Source: Serratia sp. H1w
GTDB lineage: Bacteria; Pseudomonadota; Gammaproteobacteria; Enterobacterales; Enterobacteriaceae
Reading direction: 5' to 3'
Length of the DNA stretch: 64,000 bases
Assembly (NCBI RefSeq): GCF_000633355.1
Contig: NZ_AYMQ01000063.1
Span: 36,287 to 100,286, forward strand
Positions 9,555 through 20,019 of the stretch are shown one piece after another. The notes under the pieces are model-generated. The model ran no database searches and was not told where the DNA came from. It worked only from the letters and a program-made list of their open reading frames with translations. The first letter of the stretch is position 1; every line of letters begins with the position of its first letter. A program made the position numbers and the translations under genes.

Positions 9555-10472
9555 ATGTTTTCATTTATCAAGAAAACCTTACCCGTAGTGTTGGCCGGCG
9601 GCATGTTGCTGGCCAGCCAATCGGTATTAGCCAAGCAGATCACCATTGGCGTTTCATTCCAGGAAATGAATAACGATTATTTTGTCTCAATGAAACAGGC
9701 ATTAGAGCAGGCTGCCGGTGATATTGGCGCCAAGCTGTATATTGCCGATGCCCATCATGACGTCTCAAAGCAGATTAATGATGTGGAAGATATGCTGCAA
9801 AAGAAGGTCGATATTTTACTGATTAACCCGACCGATTCGGTTGGCGTGCAGTCGGCGGTGATCTCGGCCCATAAAGCCGGGGCGGTGGTCGTGGCGATCG
9901 ATGCCCAGGCCGAAGGCCCGCTGGACTCCTTTGTCGGCTCGGAAAACTATGATGCCGGTTTCCAGGCGGGTGAATACCTGGCCAAATCCCTGGGCAACAA
10001 AGGCAAAGTGGCGATCCTGGATGGTATCCCGGTAGTGCCGATCCTGGAACGCGTGCGCGGCTTTGAGGATGCCATTAAGAAACACCCGGAAATGAAGATT
10101 GTCACCAAGCAAAACGGCAAACAAGAGCGTGATACCGCGCTGACCGTAACCGAAAACATGCTGCAATCCACTCCCGATCTGGCCGGTATCTTCAGCGTCA
10201 ACGATGTGGGGGCTTTAGGCGCACTGGCAGCCATTGAGAGTAACGGTGCCAAGGTCAAGTTGGTCAGCGTCGATGGCCAGCCAGAAGCGATTAAAGAGAT
10301 TTTGAAAGCCAACTCGCCGTTTATCGCCACCTCCGCACAATTCCCACGCGATCAGGCACGTATTGCCTTGGGCATTGCTCTGGCCCGCTATTGGGGTGCC
10401 AACGTCCCGGCCACCATTCCGGTGAAAGTGAAGCTGATCGACAGCAGCAACGCCAAGGGCTTTAGCTGGTAA
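9555..10472 (+). CDS. Periplasmic sugar/polyol-binding protein of an RbsB-type ABC importer
   Basis: 305 residues. A signal peptide ends at about residue 26 (SQSVLA before KQITIG). The rest is a type I periplasmic binding fold like RbsB, with 'GVSFQEMNNDYFVSMKQALEQAA' at the start, 'INPTDSVGVQSAV', 'FVGSENYDAGFQAGEYLAK' and 'FSVNDVGALGALAAI'. It delivers the operon's substrate to the permease and ATPase encoded next. It is 131 bp after the dehydrogenase and followed by a 146-bp gap holding a palindrome, so the binding protein may be made in excess, as is common in such operons. An AGGAG ribosome site precedes the ATG. Confidence 0.87.
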   Translation: MFSFIKKTLPVVLAGGMLLASQSVLAKQITIGVSFQEMNNDYFVSMKQALEQAAGDIGAKLYIADAHHDVSKQINDVEDMLQKKVDILLINPTDSVGVQSAVISAHKAGAVVVAIDAQAEGPLDSFVGSENYDAGFQAGEYLAKSLGNKGKVAILDGIPVVPILERVRGFEDAIKKHPEMKIVTKQNGKQERDTALTVTENMLQSTPDLAGIFSVNDVGALGALAAIESNGAKVKLVSVDGQPEAIKEILKANSPFIATSAQFPRDQARIALGIALARYWGANVPATIPVKVKLIDSSNAKGFSW

Positions 10473-10517
10473 GCGCCCGGCCTCGAAACGATGGCATCGG
10501 GGCAAGCAAGATTCGCT

Positions 10518-10549
10518 ATGTAGGGGCGCGGCATACTGCGTCCCTACAT
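10518..10549. repeat. Palindromic element between binding-protein and ATPase genes
   Basis: Imperfect palindrome with arms ATGTAGGG and CCCTACAT around gGCGCgGCAtacTGCGt. It is a member of the short GGGCGC..GCGYCCCTAC family found at several other gene ends in the window. Its position right after the binding-protein gene fits an mRNA-stabilising or partial-termination role. Confidence 0.6.
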
Positions 10550-10618
10550 AATGAGCCGGTTGAGGTTGATACCCGATCGATTTCGCAACGGTGGGTATAA
10601 AACCCGGAGGAGTTAACC

Positions 10619-12109
10619 GTGACGGCGTTATTAGAATTAAAACAGATAAAGAAGTCTTTTCCGGGCGTGAAGGCATTGGATGGTATTGACCTCACCATTC
10701 AGCATGGCCAAATACACGCGTTGCTAGGGGAAAACGGTGCCGGTAAATCAACGTTGGTGAAAATCCTGTGTGGTATTCACCAACCGGATTCTGGCGAAAT
10801 AATCATGGAGGGTAAAAGCCGCCAGTTTGCCAATTATCGGCAGGCCATTAATGCCGGAGTGGGCATTATATTTCAGGAATTCTCGCTTATTCCTTATATG
10901 AACGCCTTGGACAATATTTTCCTCAATCGGGAAATCAGGAACCGCTGGGGATTATTAGATCGCAAAGCCATGCGCAAAAAAGCCGAGGCTATTTTCAAAC
11001 GGCTGACGGTGAATATCGACCTGGATTGCCCGGTAGCGCAGTTGAGCGTGGCGCAGCAGCAGTTTGTCGAGATTGCCAAGGCGCTGTCTTTGGATGCCCG
11101 CATGCTGGTGCTGGATGAGCCAACTGCCACTTTGACGCCGGGTGAAGCCGATCACCTGTTCAGCGTGATGAACGATCTGAAATTGCTGGGCGTCGGCATG
11201 ATATTCATCTCCCACCATCTGGATGAAATCTTCACCGTCTGCGACCAGATCACCGTCTTGCGCGACGGTACTTATGTGCAAACGCTGCCCACGGCCGACA
11301 CCAACGTGGATGAACTGGTGAAGCTGATGGTCGGGCGCAAAATCGAAAATGCCTTCCCAGTGAAAGCACATCCTGTCGATACTTCGGTACGCCTGTTGGA
11401 AGCCAGCATTCAGCGTACCAAGCATCAGCAGGAAGATCGTTTCCACCTGTTCAAAGGGGAGATCCTCGGATTTGCTGGCCTGGTAGGTTCTGGCCGTACC
11501 GAGACGGTCTCCGCGCTGATCGGTGCCAGCCCCTGCTATCGCAAACAGGTCAGTCTCGGCGGGCAAGCAACCACCCTGCGTAACCCGGCTTTGGCATTGA
11601 AGCAAGGCATTGGCCTGCTGCCGGAAAGCCGTAAAACCGAAGGATTGGTGCTGCCCTTTTCCGTGGCCCAGAACATCACCCTCAATCGCCATGAGCGGTT
11701 CGGCAAAATATTCGTTAACGCCCGCAAGGACGACGACATCGTGCAACGTCTGATCCGCGCGGTGGGTGTGAAAACGCCGGACGCGGACACCGTAGTCAGC
11801 ACGCTGAGCGGCGGCAACCAGCAGAAGGTGGTCATTGCCCGCTGGCTGAACAATGACTGCAACATCCTTATTTTTGATGAGCCTACCCGTGGCATTGACG
11901 TCGGCGCCAAATCCGAAATCTATCAGCTGATGCAACAGCTCACGCAGAAAGGCATTTCCATCATCATGATTTCATCTGAATTACCGGAAATTATCGGCGT
12001 TTGCGATCGCGTGCTGGTGTTCCGCGGTGGCCACATTGTTGCCGAATTGGCAGGTGATGAAATCGAGTCTCATAACATCATGCTTCATGCAACCGGGAGT
12101 GCATTATGA
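10619..12109 (+). CDS. ABC importer ATPase, fused double nucleotide-binding domain (RbsA/MglA type)
   Basis: 496 residues with two ABC domains in one chain. The first has Walker A GENGAGKS at 37-44, a signature-like LSVAQQQ and Walker B '[11 protein letters not shown]'. The second has the degenerate P-loop GLVGSGRTE typical of the RbsA/MglA/XylG class, a full LSGGNQQKV signature and '[13 protein letters not shown]'. It energises uptake of the substrate bound by the upstream periplasmic protein. It starts with GTG, preceded by a strong GGAGGAG at 10605, and its end overlaps the permease start by 4 bp (ATGA), indicating translational coupling. Confidence 0.9.
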   Translation: MTALLELKQIKKSFPGVKALDGIDLTIQHGQIHALLGENGAGKSTLVKILCGIHQPDSGEIIMEGKSRQFANYRQAINAGVGIIFQEFSLIPYMNALDNIFLNREIRNRWGLLDRKAMRKKAEAIFKRLTVNIDLDCPVAQLSVAQQQFVEIAKALSLDARMLVLDEPTATLTPGEADHLFSVMNDLKLLGVGMIFISHHLDEIFTVCDQITVLRDGTYVQTLPTADTNVDELVKLMVGRKIENAFPVKAHPVDTSVRLLEASIQRTKHQQEDRFHLFKGEILGFAGLVGSGRTETVSALIGASPCYRKQVSLGGQATTLRNPALALKQGIGLLPESRKTEGLVLPFSVAQNITLNRHERFGKIFVNARKDDDIVQRLIRAVGVKTPDADTVVSTLSGGNQQKVVIARWLNNDCNILIFDEPTRGIDVGAKSEIYQLMQQLTQKGISIIMISSELPEIIGVCDRVLVFRGGHIVAELAGDEIESHNIMLHATGSAL

Positions 12110-13095
12110 TCGGAATTGAACAATCTCCACCTTCGCAGGTGGCCCAGAAGCAGAGCCTCGGCAAGCGCTGGGAGAAGTTGCTGCACCACCCAGCGATGCT
12201 GCCATTTATCGGCTTCGCCATCCTGTTCCTGTTAATGAGCGGGTTGAATGACAGCTTCCTGACGGTCAATAACCTGACCAACGTGGCACGCCAGGTGTCG
12301 ATCAACGCCATTATTGCGGTGGGCATGACCTGCGCGATCCTGACCGGCGGTATCGATCTCTCGGTCGGGCCGGTAATGGCACTGTCCGGTTCGATTGCCG
12401 CTGGCTTGATGCTGGGCGGCATCCCAATCCCGCTGGCGATGGTCGCCGCGTTGGTGATCGGTGCCCTGTTCGGGCTGGCCAACGGCGCCTGTATCGCTTA
12501 TCTGCGTATGCCACCCATTATCGTGACCCTGGCGTCAATGGGCATCGCCCGTGGTTTGGCGTTGCTGTATACCGGCGGCTATCCGATTTCCGGCCTGCCA
12601 GACATGTTCTCCTTCTTTGGACGTGGTTCCGTGTTAGGCATTCAGGTGCCGGTGCTGATCATGGTCGGCGTCTACATTCTGGCCTACCTGATGCTTAACC
12701 ACCTGCCGTTTGGTCGTTACGTCTACGCCATTGGCGGCAACGAAGAAGCCGCGCGCCTGAGCGGTATCCGCGTTCCACGCTACAAAGTCCTGGTGTATGT
12801 GGTGAGCGGCACGACCGCCGCGCTGGCCGGGTTGGTACTGACTTCGCGCCTGATGAGCGGGCAACCCAACGCCGGTGAAGGGTTTGAACTGGATGCCATC
12901 GCCGCCGTCGTGCTTGGCGGAGCCGCCATTTCCGGTGGCAGAGGCGCCATCATCGGCACGCTGGTCGGTGCCATGATGCTCGGCGTACTGAACAACGGCC
13001 TCAATTTGATGAGCGTATCGCCTTATATCCAGAACGTGGTCAAGGGCGGCATTATCCTCGCGGCGATCTACCTCAGTTCCAGCCGCCGTAAATAA
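12106..13095 (+). CDS. ABC importer permease (RbsC type)
   Basis: 329 residues with about 8-10 membrane helices. Family blocks are visible: '[25 protein letters not shown]', '[23 protein letters not shown]', '[20 protein letters not shown]' (the EAA-like loop contacting the ATPase) and '[22 protein letters not shown]'. It forms the inner-membrane channel as a dimer. The ATG overlaps the ATPase gene by 4 bp; the kinase gene begins 16 bp after its stop. Confidence 0.9.
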   Translation: MIGIEQSPPSQVAQKQSLGKRWEKLLHHPAMLPFIGFAILFLLMSGLNDSFLTVNNLTNVARQVSINAIIAVGMTCAILTGGIDLSVGPVMALSGSIAAGLMLGGIPIPLAMVAALVIGALFGLANGACIAYLRMPPIIVTLASMGIARGLALLYTGGYPISGLPDMFSFFGRGSVLGIQVPVLIMVGVYILAYLMLNHLPFGRYVYAIGGNEEAARLSGIRVPRYKVLVYVVSGTTAALAGLVLTSRLMSGQPNAGEGFELDAIAAVVLGGAAISGGRGAIIGTLVGAMMLGVLNNGLNLMSVSPYIQNVVKGGIILAAIYLSSSRRK

Positions 13096-13111
13096 GTCAG
13101 GGAGCACGGAT

Positions 13112-14602
13112 ATGGGATATTTTCTGGGCATTGATATTGGCGGCACGCTGATCAAGGCGGGCCTCTACCGGGCTAACGGTGATGAGATTGCCGTGGCGGA
13201 ATGTGATGGGGAAACCGTTTCCCCACAGCCCGGCTTCTCTGAGCGCGAGATGGAAGGTCTGTGGCGCGATCTTTGCCAGACCATTCGTCAGGTGCTTAGC
13301 CTCGCGGCGATCACCGGCGAACAGGTGCGCGGCGTGAGTTTTTCATCGCACGGCAAGGGGCTCTATGCCATTGACAAGCAAGGTCAGCCAGTGCGTAACG
13401 GCATCGTGTCTTCAGATACTCGCGCCACGGCGATGGTGGTTGAGTTACAGCAACAGGGTATCGAAGCCATCACCTACCCACGCAGCCTGCAACCTGTCTG
13501 GAACAGTCATCCGGCAGTGCTGTTACGCTGGTTGAAGCAGCATGAGCCAGCACGGTTTGAGGCCATCGATCGGGTGCTGATGGCCCATGACTATCTGCGT
13601 TTTCGTCTGACGGGTGAAGCGACGGCGGAAATCACCAACATCTCCGGCAGCAACCTGTTTAATCAGCAAACGGCCGATTACGACCCGGTGTTGATGACAG
13701 CCTTCGGCATCGAAGAAGTGGCCGATAAAACCGCGCCGCTGCTAGGCTCAGCCGAGCTTGCCGGGCAAGTCACCGCTGCGGCCTCCGCCCAATGCGGATT
13801 GTCAGCAGGAACGGCGGTGTATGGCGGCCTGTTTGATGTGGTTGGCGCGGCCTTGTGCTCGGGGGTCGTCGACGATCGCACTCTGAGCGCCGTGGCTGGC
13901 ACCTGGTCGATCGCCACCTGTGTAACGGAGAGCCTGATCCCCTCCTCCCATCCCTTTGCCTGGGGACGGTATTGCATGGAAGGCCGCTACTTTGTCCACG
14001 AAGGTAGCCCAACTTCGGCGAGCAATCTGGCCTGGTTCTTACGCCAGTTTTGCGACAACGACCACCAGCGCTATGCGCAGTTTAATCGTTGGGTACAAGA
14101 ACGCAGCCAGCGGCCAAGCGACATCACCTTCCTGCCCTATCTGTTCGGCTCCAACCTCGGCAGCAACCTGCCGGGCGGGTTGATTGGCCTGAGCGGGCAC
14201 CATGATATGGCCGATATCGTCCATGCGATTTATCAGGGCATCGTGTTCTCGCATCTGGTTCATCAGGATCGCTTGGTGGAGCTAAATCCGCGGGTGGAAC
14301 GTATCCGTATGACCGGCGGCCCCACACAGTCTGACGTGTGGATGCAGATGTTTGCCAACGCCGGCAATTTGCCGCTGGAAGTGGTCAATATCCAGCAAAG
14401 TGGCTGCCGGGCCGCGGCGATATGTGCCGCCGTGGGTGCCGGGGAATACAGCAGCTTTAACGAAGCGGTGCAGGTGATCAAACCTGAATTGCAAACCTAT
14501 TATCCCGACGCGGCGGCTAACAAATGCTTACGCGATAGCTATGCGGGTTACTTGAATATCGCCCAAGCATTAAATAAGGCCAATCATCATGCAAACCACT
14601 AA
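13112..14602 (+). CDS. FGGY carbohydrate kinase, LyxK-like (L-xylulose kinase)
   Basis: 496 residues, the same length class as E. coli LyxK (498), with extended similarity: N-terminal phosphate-binding 'GIDIGGTLIKAGLY', 'GVSFSSHGKGLYAID', 'MAHDYLRFRLTGEATAEITNISGSNLFN' and 'GGLFDVVGAALCSG', where Asp242 is the likely catalytic base. A second ATPase motif 'TGGPTQSDVWMQMFANAGNLPLEV' is near 400. LyxK phosphorylates L-xylulose, and 3-keto-L-gulonate less well. That substrate links a pentitol dehydrogenase to the L-xylulose-5-P epimerases encoded next. Gene end overlaps the epimerase start by 14 bp. Confidence 0.82.
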   Translation: MGYFLGIDIGGTLIKAGLYRANGDEIAVAECDGETVSPQPGFSEREMEGLWRDLCQTIRQVLSLAAITGEQVRGVSFSSHGKGLYAIDKQGQPVRNGIVSSDTRATAMVVELQQQGIEAITYPRSLQPVWNSHPAVLLRWLKQHEPARFEAIDRVLMAHDYLRFRLTGEATAEITNISGSNLFNQQTADYDPVLMTAFGIEEVADKTAPLLGSAELAGQVTAAASAQCGLSAGTAVYGGLFDVVGAALCSGVVDDRTLSAVAGTWSIATCVTESLIPSSHPFAWGRYCMEGRYFVHEGSPTSASNLAWFLRQFCDNDHQRYAQFNRWVQERSQRPSDITFLPYLFGSNLGSNLPGGLIGLSGHHDMADIVHAIYQGIVFSHLVHQDRLVELNPRVERIRMTGGPTQSDVWMQMFANAGNLPLEVVNIQQSGCRAAAICAAVGAGEYSSFNEAVQVIKPELQTYYPDAAANKCLRDSYAGYLNIAQALNKANHHANH

Positions 14603-15458
14603 TAACGTCACGCTGGGGCTGTACGAGAAAGCCTTGCCAGCAGATCTTGATTGGTCACAACGGCTGGGTATTGCCAGTGAACTGGGCTTCCAGTTTATGG
14701 AGATCTCCATTGATGAGCAGCCGGAGCGCCAACAACGTCTGGACTGGGATCGTCAGCAGCGGCTGGCGCTGATTAACGCCCGTTTTGACAGCGGTATCAC
14801 TATACCCAGCATGTGCTTATCCGCTCATCGCCGCTATCCGTTTGGCAGTAATGATGCGGCTATCCGGCAGCAAGCACGCACGTTGATGGAGAAGGCGGTA
14901 GATTTCGCCGTTGACGTCGGCGTCAGGAATATTCAGCTAGCGGGTTATGACGTCTATTACGAAACGGCCGATCGCCATACGCGCCAGCGTTTTATCGAAG
15001 GAATGCAATGGGCGGTAGCACTGGCGGCCAAAGCTCAAGTGATGCTGTCCGTAGAGATTATGGATACCACCTTTATCAACAGCATCAGCAAATGGCGCGA
15101 GTTTGCCCGGCAGATTGAAAGCCCATGGTTCACCGTCTATCCCGATATCGGCAACCTCAGCGCCTGGGGCAATGACGTCACCTTCGAGCTGGAGCACGGC
15201 ATCGATAAGATCACCGCCATTCATTTAAAAGATACCTTGCCGGTGCTACCAGGCACCACAGGGCAATTCCGCGATGTGCCTTTCGGTAGCGGCTGCGTCG
15301 ATTTCGCTCATACCTTTGCCGTGTTAAAGCGGCTCAACTATCGCGGCCCGTTCCTGCTGGAAATGTGGACCCGCAACGACGGCCAGGATATCCAACATAT
15401 CAGCCAGGCCAAAAGCTGGATCGAGCAGCAGATGAAACAGGGAGGTATCACATGTTAA
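14589..15458 (+). CDS. L-ribulose/L-xylulose-5-phosphate 3-epimerase, UlaE/SgbU-like
   Basis: 289 residues of the TIM-barrel xylose-isomerase-like family; E. coli UlaE and SgbU are 284-286. It starts with '[35 protein letters not shown]', contains '[14 protein letters not shown]', '[11 protein letters not shown]', '[13 protein letters not shown]' (probable metal Glu), '[11 protein letters not shown]', 'HLKDT' and '[10 protein letters not shown]'. It interconverts L-xylulose-5-phosphate and L-ribulose-5-phosphate in the cytoplasm. Both ends overlap neighbours (kinase by 14 bp, aldolase-like gene by 7 bp), so the enzymes are translationally coupled. Confidence 0.87.
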   Translation: MQTTNNVTLGLYEKALPADLDWSQRLGIASELGFQFMEISIDEQPERQQRLDWDRQQRLALINARFDSGITIPSMCLSAHRRYPFGSNDAAIRQQARTLMEKAVDFAVDVGVRNIQLAGYDVYYETADRHTRQRFIEGMQWAVALAAKAQVMLSVEIMDTTFINSISKWREFARQIESPWFTVYPDIGNLSAWGNDVTFELEHGIDKITAIHLKDTLPVLPGTTGQFRDVPFGSGCVDFAHTFAVLKRLNYRGPFLLEMWTRNDGQDIQHISQAKSWIEQQMKQGGITC

Positions 15459-16144
15459 GCGAGCTGAAGCAGCAGGTGTTGGCGGCCAATCTCAGCCTGC
15501 CAGGCTATGGGTTGGTGACCTTTACCTGGGGCAACGTGTCGGCAATCGATCGCCAGCAGGGACTGGTGGTCATCAAACCTTCGGGGATCGCCTACGAGGA
15601 GATGACGCTGGAAGATCTGGTGGTGGTGGATTTGGACGGCGTGATTAAAGAAGGGCAGCGTAAACCGTCCTCAGATACCGATACCCATTTGGCGCTGTAT
15701 CGCGCCTTTCCCACTATCGGCGGCATCGTTCATACCCATAGCCGTAATGCCACCATCTGGGCACAGGCTGGCCAGGCTATCCCGGCGTTGGGTACCACGC
15801 ATGCCGACTATTTTTATGGGGACATTCCCTGCACGCGTCCCATGCGTGGGGACGAAATTACTGGCGACTATGAGCGGGAAACCGGCCAGGTGATCATCGA
15901 GACATTCCAGCAGGCGAAGCGCGATCCACAGCAGGTGCCGGGGGTGCTGGTCTATTCCCACGGGCCGTTCGCCTGGGGGAAAACGGCAGCAGATGCGGTG
16001 CATAATGCCGTGGTGATGGAGGAAGTGGCGGCCATGGCGATGGCCACGCGGCAGTTAACCCCGGCGATCCCGGCCATGCAACCGGCGCTGTTGGATAAGC
16101 ACTTTTTACGCAAGCACGGTAAAAACGCTTACTACGGGCAGTAA
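15452..16144 (+). CDS. L-ribulose-5-phosphate 4-epimerase, AraD/UlaF/SgbE-like
   Basis: 230 residues, class II aldolase/epimerase fold. Zinc ligands His94, His96 and His170 and the Asp75 of SSDTD align with the Asp76/His95/His97/His171 set of E. coli AraD; 'IKPSG' and 'HADYFYGD' are also present. It converts L-ribulose-5-phosphate to D-xylulose-5-phosphate, which feeds the pentose phosphate pathway. The start is the ATG at 15452 (GGGAGG just upstream), overlapping the previous stop. It is the last structural gene; a REPIN follows immediately. Confidence 0.9.
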   Translation: MLSELKQQVLAANLSLPGYGLVTFTWGNVSAIDRQQGLVVIKPSGIAYEEMTLEDLVVVDLDGVIKEGQRKPSSDTDTHLALYRAFPTIGGIVHTHSRNATIWAQAGQAIPALGTTHADYFYGDIPCTRPMRGDEITGDYERETGQVIIETFQQAKRDPQQVPGVLVYSHGPFAWGKTAADAVHNAVVMEEVAAMAMATRQLTPAIPAMQPALLDKHFLRKHGKNAYYGQ

Positions 16145-16148
16145 AAGG

Positions 16149-16272
16149 CCCCCTCACCCCAGCCCTCTCCCCAAAAAGGAGAGGGAGCCAGTGCGGCGTA
16201 GCGGTTGAGTCAGGAGCAAAAATGTGGCACGTTCAGTCCCCTCTCCCTGTGGGAGAGGGTTAGGGTGAGGGG
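16149..16272. repeat. REPIN-like inverted repeat pair (copy 1)
   Basis: Two C/T-rich palindromic units in opposite orientation: CCCTCACCCCAGCCCTCTCC with its hairpin partner GGAGAGGG at the left, and CCCTCTCC..GGGAGAGGGTTAGGGTGAGGGG at the right. They are separated by a short spacer. It lies between the convergent epimerase and LacI-type genes. Six more pairs of the same family occur in the window. Confidence 0.85.
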
Positions 16273-16280
16273 AGCACACA

Positions 16281-17285
16281 TCACTCCACCAGCAACATCC
16301 CGGTGAAGAATTCCCGCCTTAAGGGTTGGTCGCTGCTATTATTTTTAATCGCATTAAACAGGAGTTCCGCCGCTATTTCCCCAAGCACCTGCGTGTCGTG
16401 ATAAACCCCGGCAATATGTTGGCCATAATCCCGCGCTTTGGGAGGTTCATCGATCGAAAAGAATTTTACCCGATGATAAATATCCAACTGATGGCACAAT
16501 GAAATAGCGCCTAGTGTGATAATACCGTTGAGACCAACGATATAATCCGGTTGATGCCGTTCATCGGCGAGATATTCTTTAACCCGTGCCGCCTGAGAAA
16601 TAAAATCATAATCGCCATTAATAATGGTGATTTTACCCCCCCTCCCCTCCAGAGCGTCAATAATGCCCTGAGTTCGCGCCAAGGTAATTTCCGAATCTGC
16701 CGGGCCACCCAGGATCAGGATATTGCTTTCCGGCTGTTCAGCCAGGTATTTTCCGGCCAGCTTGCCAATCTCTTGGTTGTTGAGGAATACGCCACTAAGT
16801 TGTTGATTATAAATATCTCTGTCAATCAGAATTAGCGGGGTATGATAGCGTTCCGCCTGATCAAGATAGGCGGGTTGATAGTGCCGATCGTCGCGTACGG
16901 CAGAGAGCAAAATCCCCCGCGCCTTATAACCGAACAGCGCCTGTACCGCCTGCATTTCTGCCTCTTCACTACCGTCGGTATCAAACAGCATAATCTGATA
17001 CCCCTGCAAGCGGGCAATGCGCGAAACGGTTTGGATCAGGTTAGAGTAAAAAGGGTTATACATGCTGCTGGTAACGATGCCGATAATTTGGCTGCTGCTT
17101 TTCTTTAATCCCTGAGCGAAAGCATTGGGAACATAATTAAGCTCTTTGGCAATAGCATGAATTTTCTCTAGCGTTTCAGACTTTACCAGTTCAGGTTTAT
17201 TAAAAGCACGGGAGACAGTGATATTGGTCACGTTGGCTCGGCGGGCAATATCCACAATGGTGGCATTAGAATTTGCTTTTGGCAC
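16281..17285 (-). CDS. LacI-family repressor, probable regulator of the polyol operon
   Basis: 334 residues. An N-terminal LacI helix-turn-helix (TIVDIARRANVTNITVSRAF, residues about 10-30) and hinge (NYVPNAFAQGLKKSS) precede a periplasmic-binding-like effector domain. Upstream TTG at 17291 is open, but the GTG at 17285 is preferred because AAGGA lies 6 nt before it. It is convergent with the last gene of the sugar-alcohol operon and is the only local regulator. The paired inverted sites at 8202 and 8293 are its likely targets. The effector is unknown; the operon substrate or L-xylulose (phosphate) would be expected. Confidence 0.83.
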   Translation of the reverse strand: MPKANSNATIVDIARRANVTNITVSRAFNKPELVKSETLEKIHAIAKELNYVPNAFAQGLKKSSSQIIGIVTSSMYNPFYSNLIQTVSRIARLQGYQIMLFDTDGSEEAEMQAVQALFGYKARGILLSAVRDDRHYQPAYLDQAERYHTPLILIDRDIYNQQLSGVFLNNQEIGKLAGKYLAEQPESNILILGGPADSEITLARTQGIIDALEGRGGKITIINGDYDFISQAARVKEYLADERHQPDYIVGLNGIITLGAISLCHQLDIYHRVKFFSIDEPPKARDYGQHIAGVYHDTQVLGEIAAELLFNAIKNNSSDQPLRREFFTGMLLVE

Positions 17286-17434
17286 CGTCAATCCTTGCTT
17301 TATTCATTAACAGATTCCTTATTGTAGGGAAGCCGCCAGCAGTATGCCAGATGAATATGAACGGTGGTTTGTCGATTATGACGTAAGCCCTACGCTCTCC
17401 AGCAAAAGAGAGCGCGGGCCTGGCTCGATCGCGT

Positions 17435-19276
17435 TTACAGCTTATCGAGCAGCTTTTTCAGATCCTGGCCTTCCTGGGAATCTTTATTCTTCTCGGCCCA
17501 CTTATTCAAGGCCCCTTTGGCGCGATCCTGCAGCGTTTTGCGTAGTAGCTGATCGAACTGTAGCTGATAATTGAGCTGATCCCATGGGCCATAGACACGC
17601 AGTGGGATTGGTGTTTCACGCAGCGTTGCGATCAACGCGTTGTTGCCCTGCCAACCTCCCGTCACCAGCACGTTCAGCGTCAAATCACACTGTTTGCCTG
17701 GCATATTGAGCGTGCCGTTGCCAGTCAGGCTCATCACCGGTGACTGGGCCTGTAGATCGCTGAGCGTGATTTGCCCTTTGCTCAAGCTGGCCTTGGCGCT
17801 CATTTGTTGCACTGCGGTATAACGCTGGTAGTTATCCTCGCCACGCACGCTACTGTCATTACGTGCGACGGCTTGCTGGATAAGCTGTTGGATATTCAAA
17901 CCATGAAGTTGCGCATTCTGCATCGAGAGTTCCGCCGTCCCTTGCCAGCGATGTTCGAAAGCAGCCGCATTGAGCCGATCGCCGCTCAAATCACCCTGCA
18001 TGTTGAACGTGCCGGTCAACGCCAATGGCATGCCAAAGGCTTTGAGTACCTCACCCAGCTCAATTTGCCGTAACTGCGGCTGTAGCTTGATCAGCGGTTT
18101 AGCCGTTCGCGCATCTAACAAACCAGGCAGAGAGAAATCACCGCCTGCCAGCTTGCCAGACAACGTTTCAACGGTCATTAACCCCCGTTGATTGTCAGCC
18201 TGTACCGCCAGATGATTAATCGACATCCCACGGTAGGTGACCTGATCGGCCTTCAACTTGAGCTGCGCGTTGAAATCACGCAACACCTGTAAATTCTGCT
18301 GCGGATCGTCCGCCTGGTTGGCGATCACCGGGGCAGAGGTTACCGGCTGCGGCTGCGTCGCCTCATCAGGAATCTTGGTCTGCCAGCCCGAGAGCGCATC
18401 CAGGTTGAGCTGCGTGGCGCTGAGATCCAATGAATACGCGGGCACCGGCCCCAACTGCGCGCTGGCACTTCCCGTCAACTGACTATCATTGGCACTGAGC
18501 ATCAGTTGGCTGAAGGCAATGAGCTGGGAAGACTGCTGATAAACCGCCTGTACGCTCCCTTCCCCCTTGATGCCGCCAGCAAGAATATCGGCACCTTCAA
18601 GCTGGTAGCTGAACTGCGTAACCTGCGCGTCTACCTGGCGGGGAAATTGTTGCAGATCGACATTGGCCACCAGGTTGAAGGTCAGATCGCGTTGATCGCG
18701 ATTCACCCGGCTGGAAAGCTCTATCTCCGCCTGATGTTTGTCATTTTGTTGCAGGGTCAGATTGATATCGCGAACGTTAATCTGTTCGTTATTGGCACGC
18801 TGCCAGATCAGCAGGCTGTCGACCACCCGCAGATTGTCGATGTCAAATTTCCACAGCGATCCCGAGCTATCATCCGCCTGGTTACCTCCGGGGGCTATAG
18901 GGGCATCAGGCTGGCTTTGCTCCGCACTGTCGGGGGTAAGGCGGATGACGGCGTTTTTCAGCATCACCTGCTTAACGTAAAGTTGATGGGAGAGAAGCGG
19001 CAGCAGTTTGACATCCAGACGCATATTATCCGCACTGACCGCCGGAGCCGCAGCCCCTGGTGCGGTCAGCGTCATTCGCCCGGCAAGAATGCTCAACTGC
19101 GGCCAAACATGCCAACGAAGGTCGCCTTCCAGCGTCAGATGATAGCCGCTGCTCTGCTCAACCTTCTTGGTCATATAGCCACGGAAATCGTTAGGATTAA
19201 CCAGCAGCACCAAGGCAGACATCCCTGCCACCAGCACTACCAGCAAAATCACCAAAGCCGTCAGTAGTCTTCTCAT
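17435..19276 (-). CDS. asmA: AsmA-family outer-membrane assembly protein
   Basis: 613 residues against 617 for E. coli AsmA. One N-terminal membrane anchor (residues 4-27) is followed by a large periplasmic part with the AsmA N-terminal domain ('YHLTLEGDLRWHVWPQLSILAGRMTL') and the AsmA C-terminal domain near 400-560. AsmA-like proteins form long beta-grooves spanning the periplasm and are implicated in phospholipid transport to the outer membrane. It lies 35 bp downstream of dcd in the same direction, and udk precedes dcd, as in E. coli. Confidence 0.92.
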   Translation of the reverse strand: MRRLLTALVILLVVLVAGMSALVLLVNPNDFRGYMTKKVEQSSGYHLTLEGDLRWHVWPQLSILAGRMTLTAPGAAAPAVSADNMRLDVKLLPLLSHQLYVKQVMLKNAVIRLTPDSAEQSQPDAPIAPGGNQADDSSGSLWKFDIDNLRVVDSLLIWQRANNEQINVRDINLTLQQNDKHQAEIELSSRVNRDQRDLTFNLVANVDLQQFPRQVDAQVTQFSYQLEGADILAGGIKGEGSVQAVYQQSSQLIAFSQLMLSANDSQLTGSASAQLGPVPAYSLDLSATQLNLDALSGWQTKIPDEATQPQPVTSAPVIANQADDPQQNLQVLRDFNAQLKLKADQVTYRGMSINHLAVQADNQRGLMTVETLSGKLAGGDFSLPGLLDARTAKPLIKLQPQLRQIELGEVLKAFGMPLALTGTFNMQGDLSGDRLNAAAFEHRWQGTAELSMQNAQLHGLNIQQLIQQAVARNDSSVRGEDNYQRYTAVQQMSAKASLSKGQITLSDLQAQSPVMSLTGNGTLNMPGKQCDLTLNVLVTGGWQGNNALIATLRETPIPLRVYGPWDQLNYQLQFDQLLRKTLQDRAKGALNKWAEKNKDSQEGQDLKKLLDKL

Positions 19277-19311
19277 GCCCTTCCTCGTGTCAGCGTAATA
19301 CCGGTTCGCTG

Positions 19312-19893
19312 TTAATCCTTGTCAATACGACTGGCCACGGCCCCTTGCTGATCCCTGTATTTTGCATCCTGGCGGCTGTTGTATGGCCGTGCCGCAGGCC
19401 CGGAAAGCGGTTCAAAGCTTAGCGCACCGATCAACATGCCAGGGCGTAACGCCAATGGCAGCTTACCTGAATTATAGAACTCCAGCACAATACAGCCTTG
19501 CCAACCTGGATCGATACGGTGCGCGGTAACATGCACCATCAGGCCCAAACGGGCTAACGAAGAGCGGCCATCAAGCCAGCCCACCAGATCGTTGGGAATG
19601 GTGACCGACTCCAGCGTCACCGCCAGCGCCAGTTCGCCCGGATGGAGGAAGAAGGCTTCACCTTCCGGCAGCACGATTTCATCGCTCATCACGCGGTCAA
19701 GGGCAGCACTCACTTCATCCTTGGGGCCACTGAGATCGATAAAAGCGGCGGTATGGCCACGGAACACACGGAACTGATTGCCCAGACGGACATCCACTGT
19801 GGCCCCGTTAATACGCTCAATGGGAGGACGCGGTGAAATCACCAGTTTTCCGTTATCCAGCCAGGCTTCTATATCGCGGTCGCACAGTCTCAT
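19312..19893 (-). CDS. dcd: dCTP deaminase
   Basis: 193 residues, identical in length to E. coli Dcd. It deaminates dCTP to dUTP, the main source of dUMP for thymidylate synthesis in enterobacteria. It starts at the conserved [12 protein letters not shown]; the frame is open further upstream but those residues are not part of the family. The trimer-interface and active-site blocks '[23 protein letters not shown]' and '[17 protein letters not shown]' are intact. Cytoplasmic. Confidence 0.96.
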   Translation of the reverse strand: MRLCDRDIEAWLDNGKLVISPRPPIERINGATVDVRLGNQFRVFRGHTAAFIDLSGPKDEVSAALDRVMSDEIVLPEGEAFFLHPGELALAVTLESVTIPNDLVGWLDGRSSLARLGLMVHVTAHRIDPGWQGCIVLEFYNSGKLPLALRPGMLIGALSFEPLSGPAARPYNSRQDAKYRDQQGAVASRIDKD

Positions 19894-20019
19894 TATTTTC
19901 TCCATTCCATCAAGGCACATAAACTCATACGAAAATTGCCACACAACGGGCTCAAGGTCTATGTCAGGACTCAAATAGTTCGCTAAAGGCCGGAAAAAAA
20001 GCGCCAGCCTGTTAATGAC

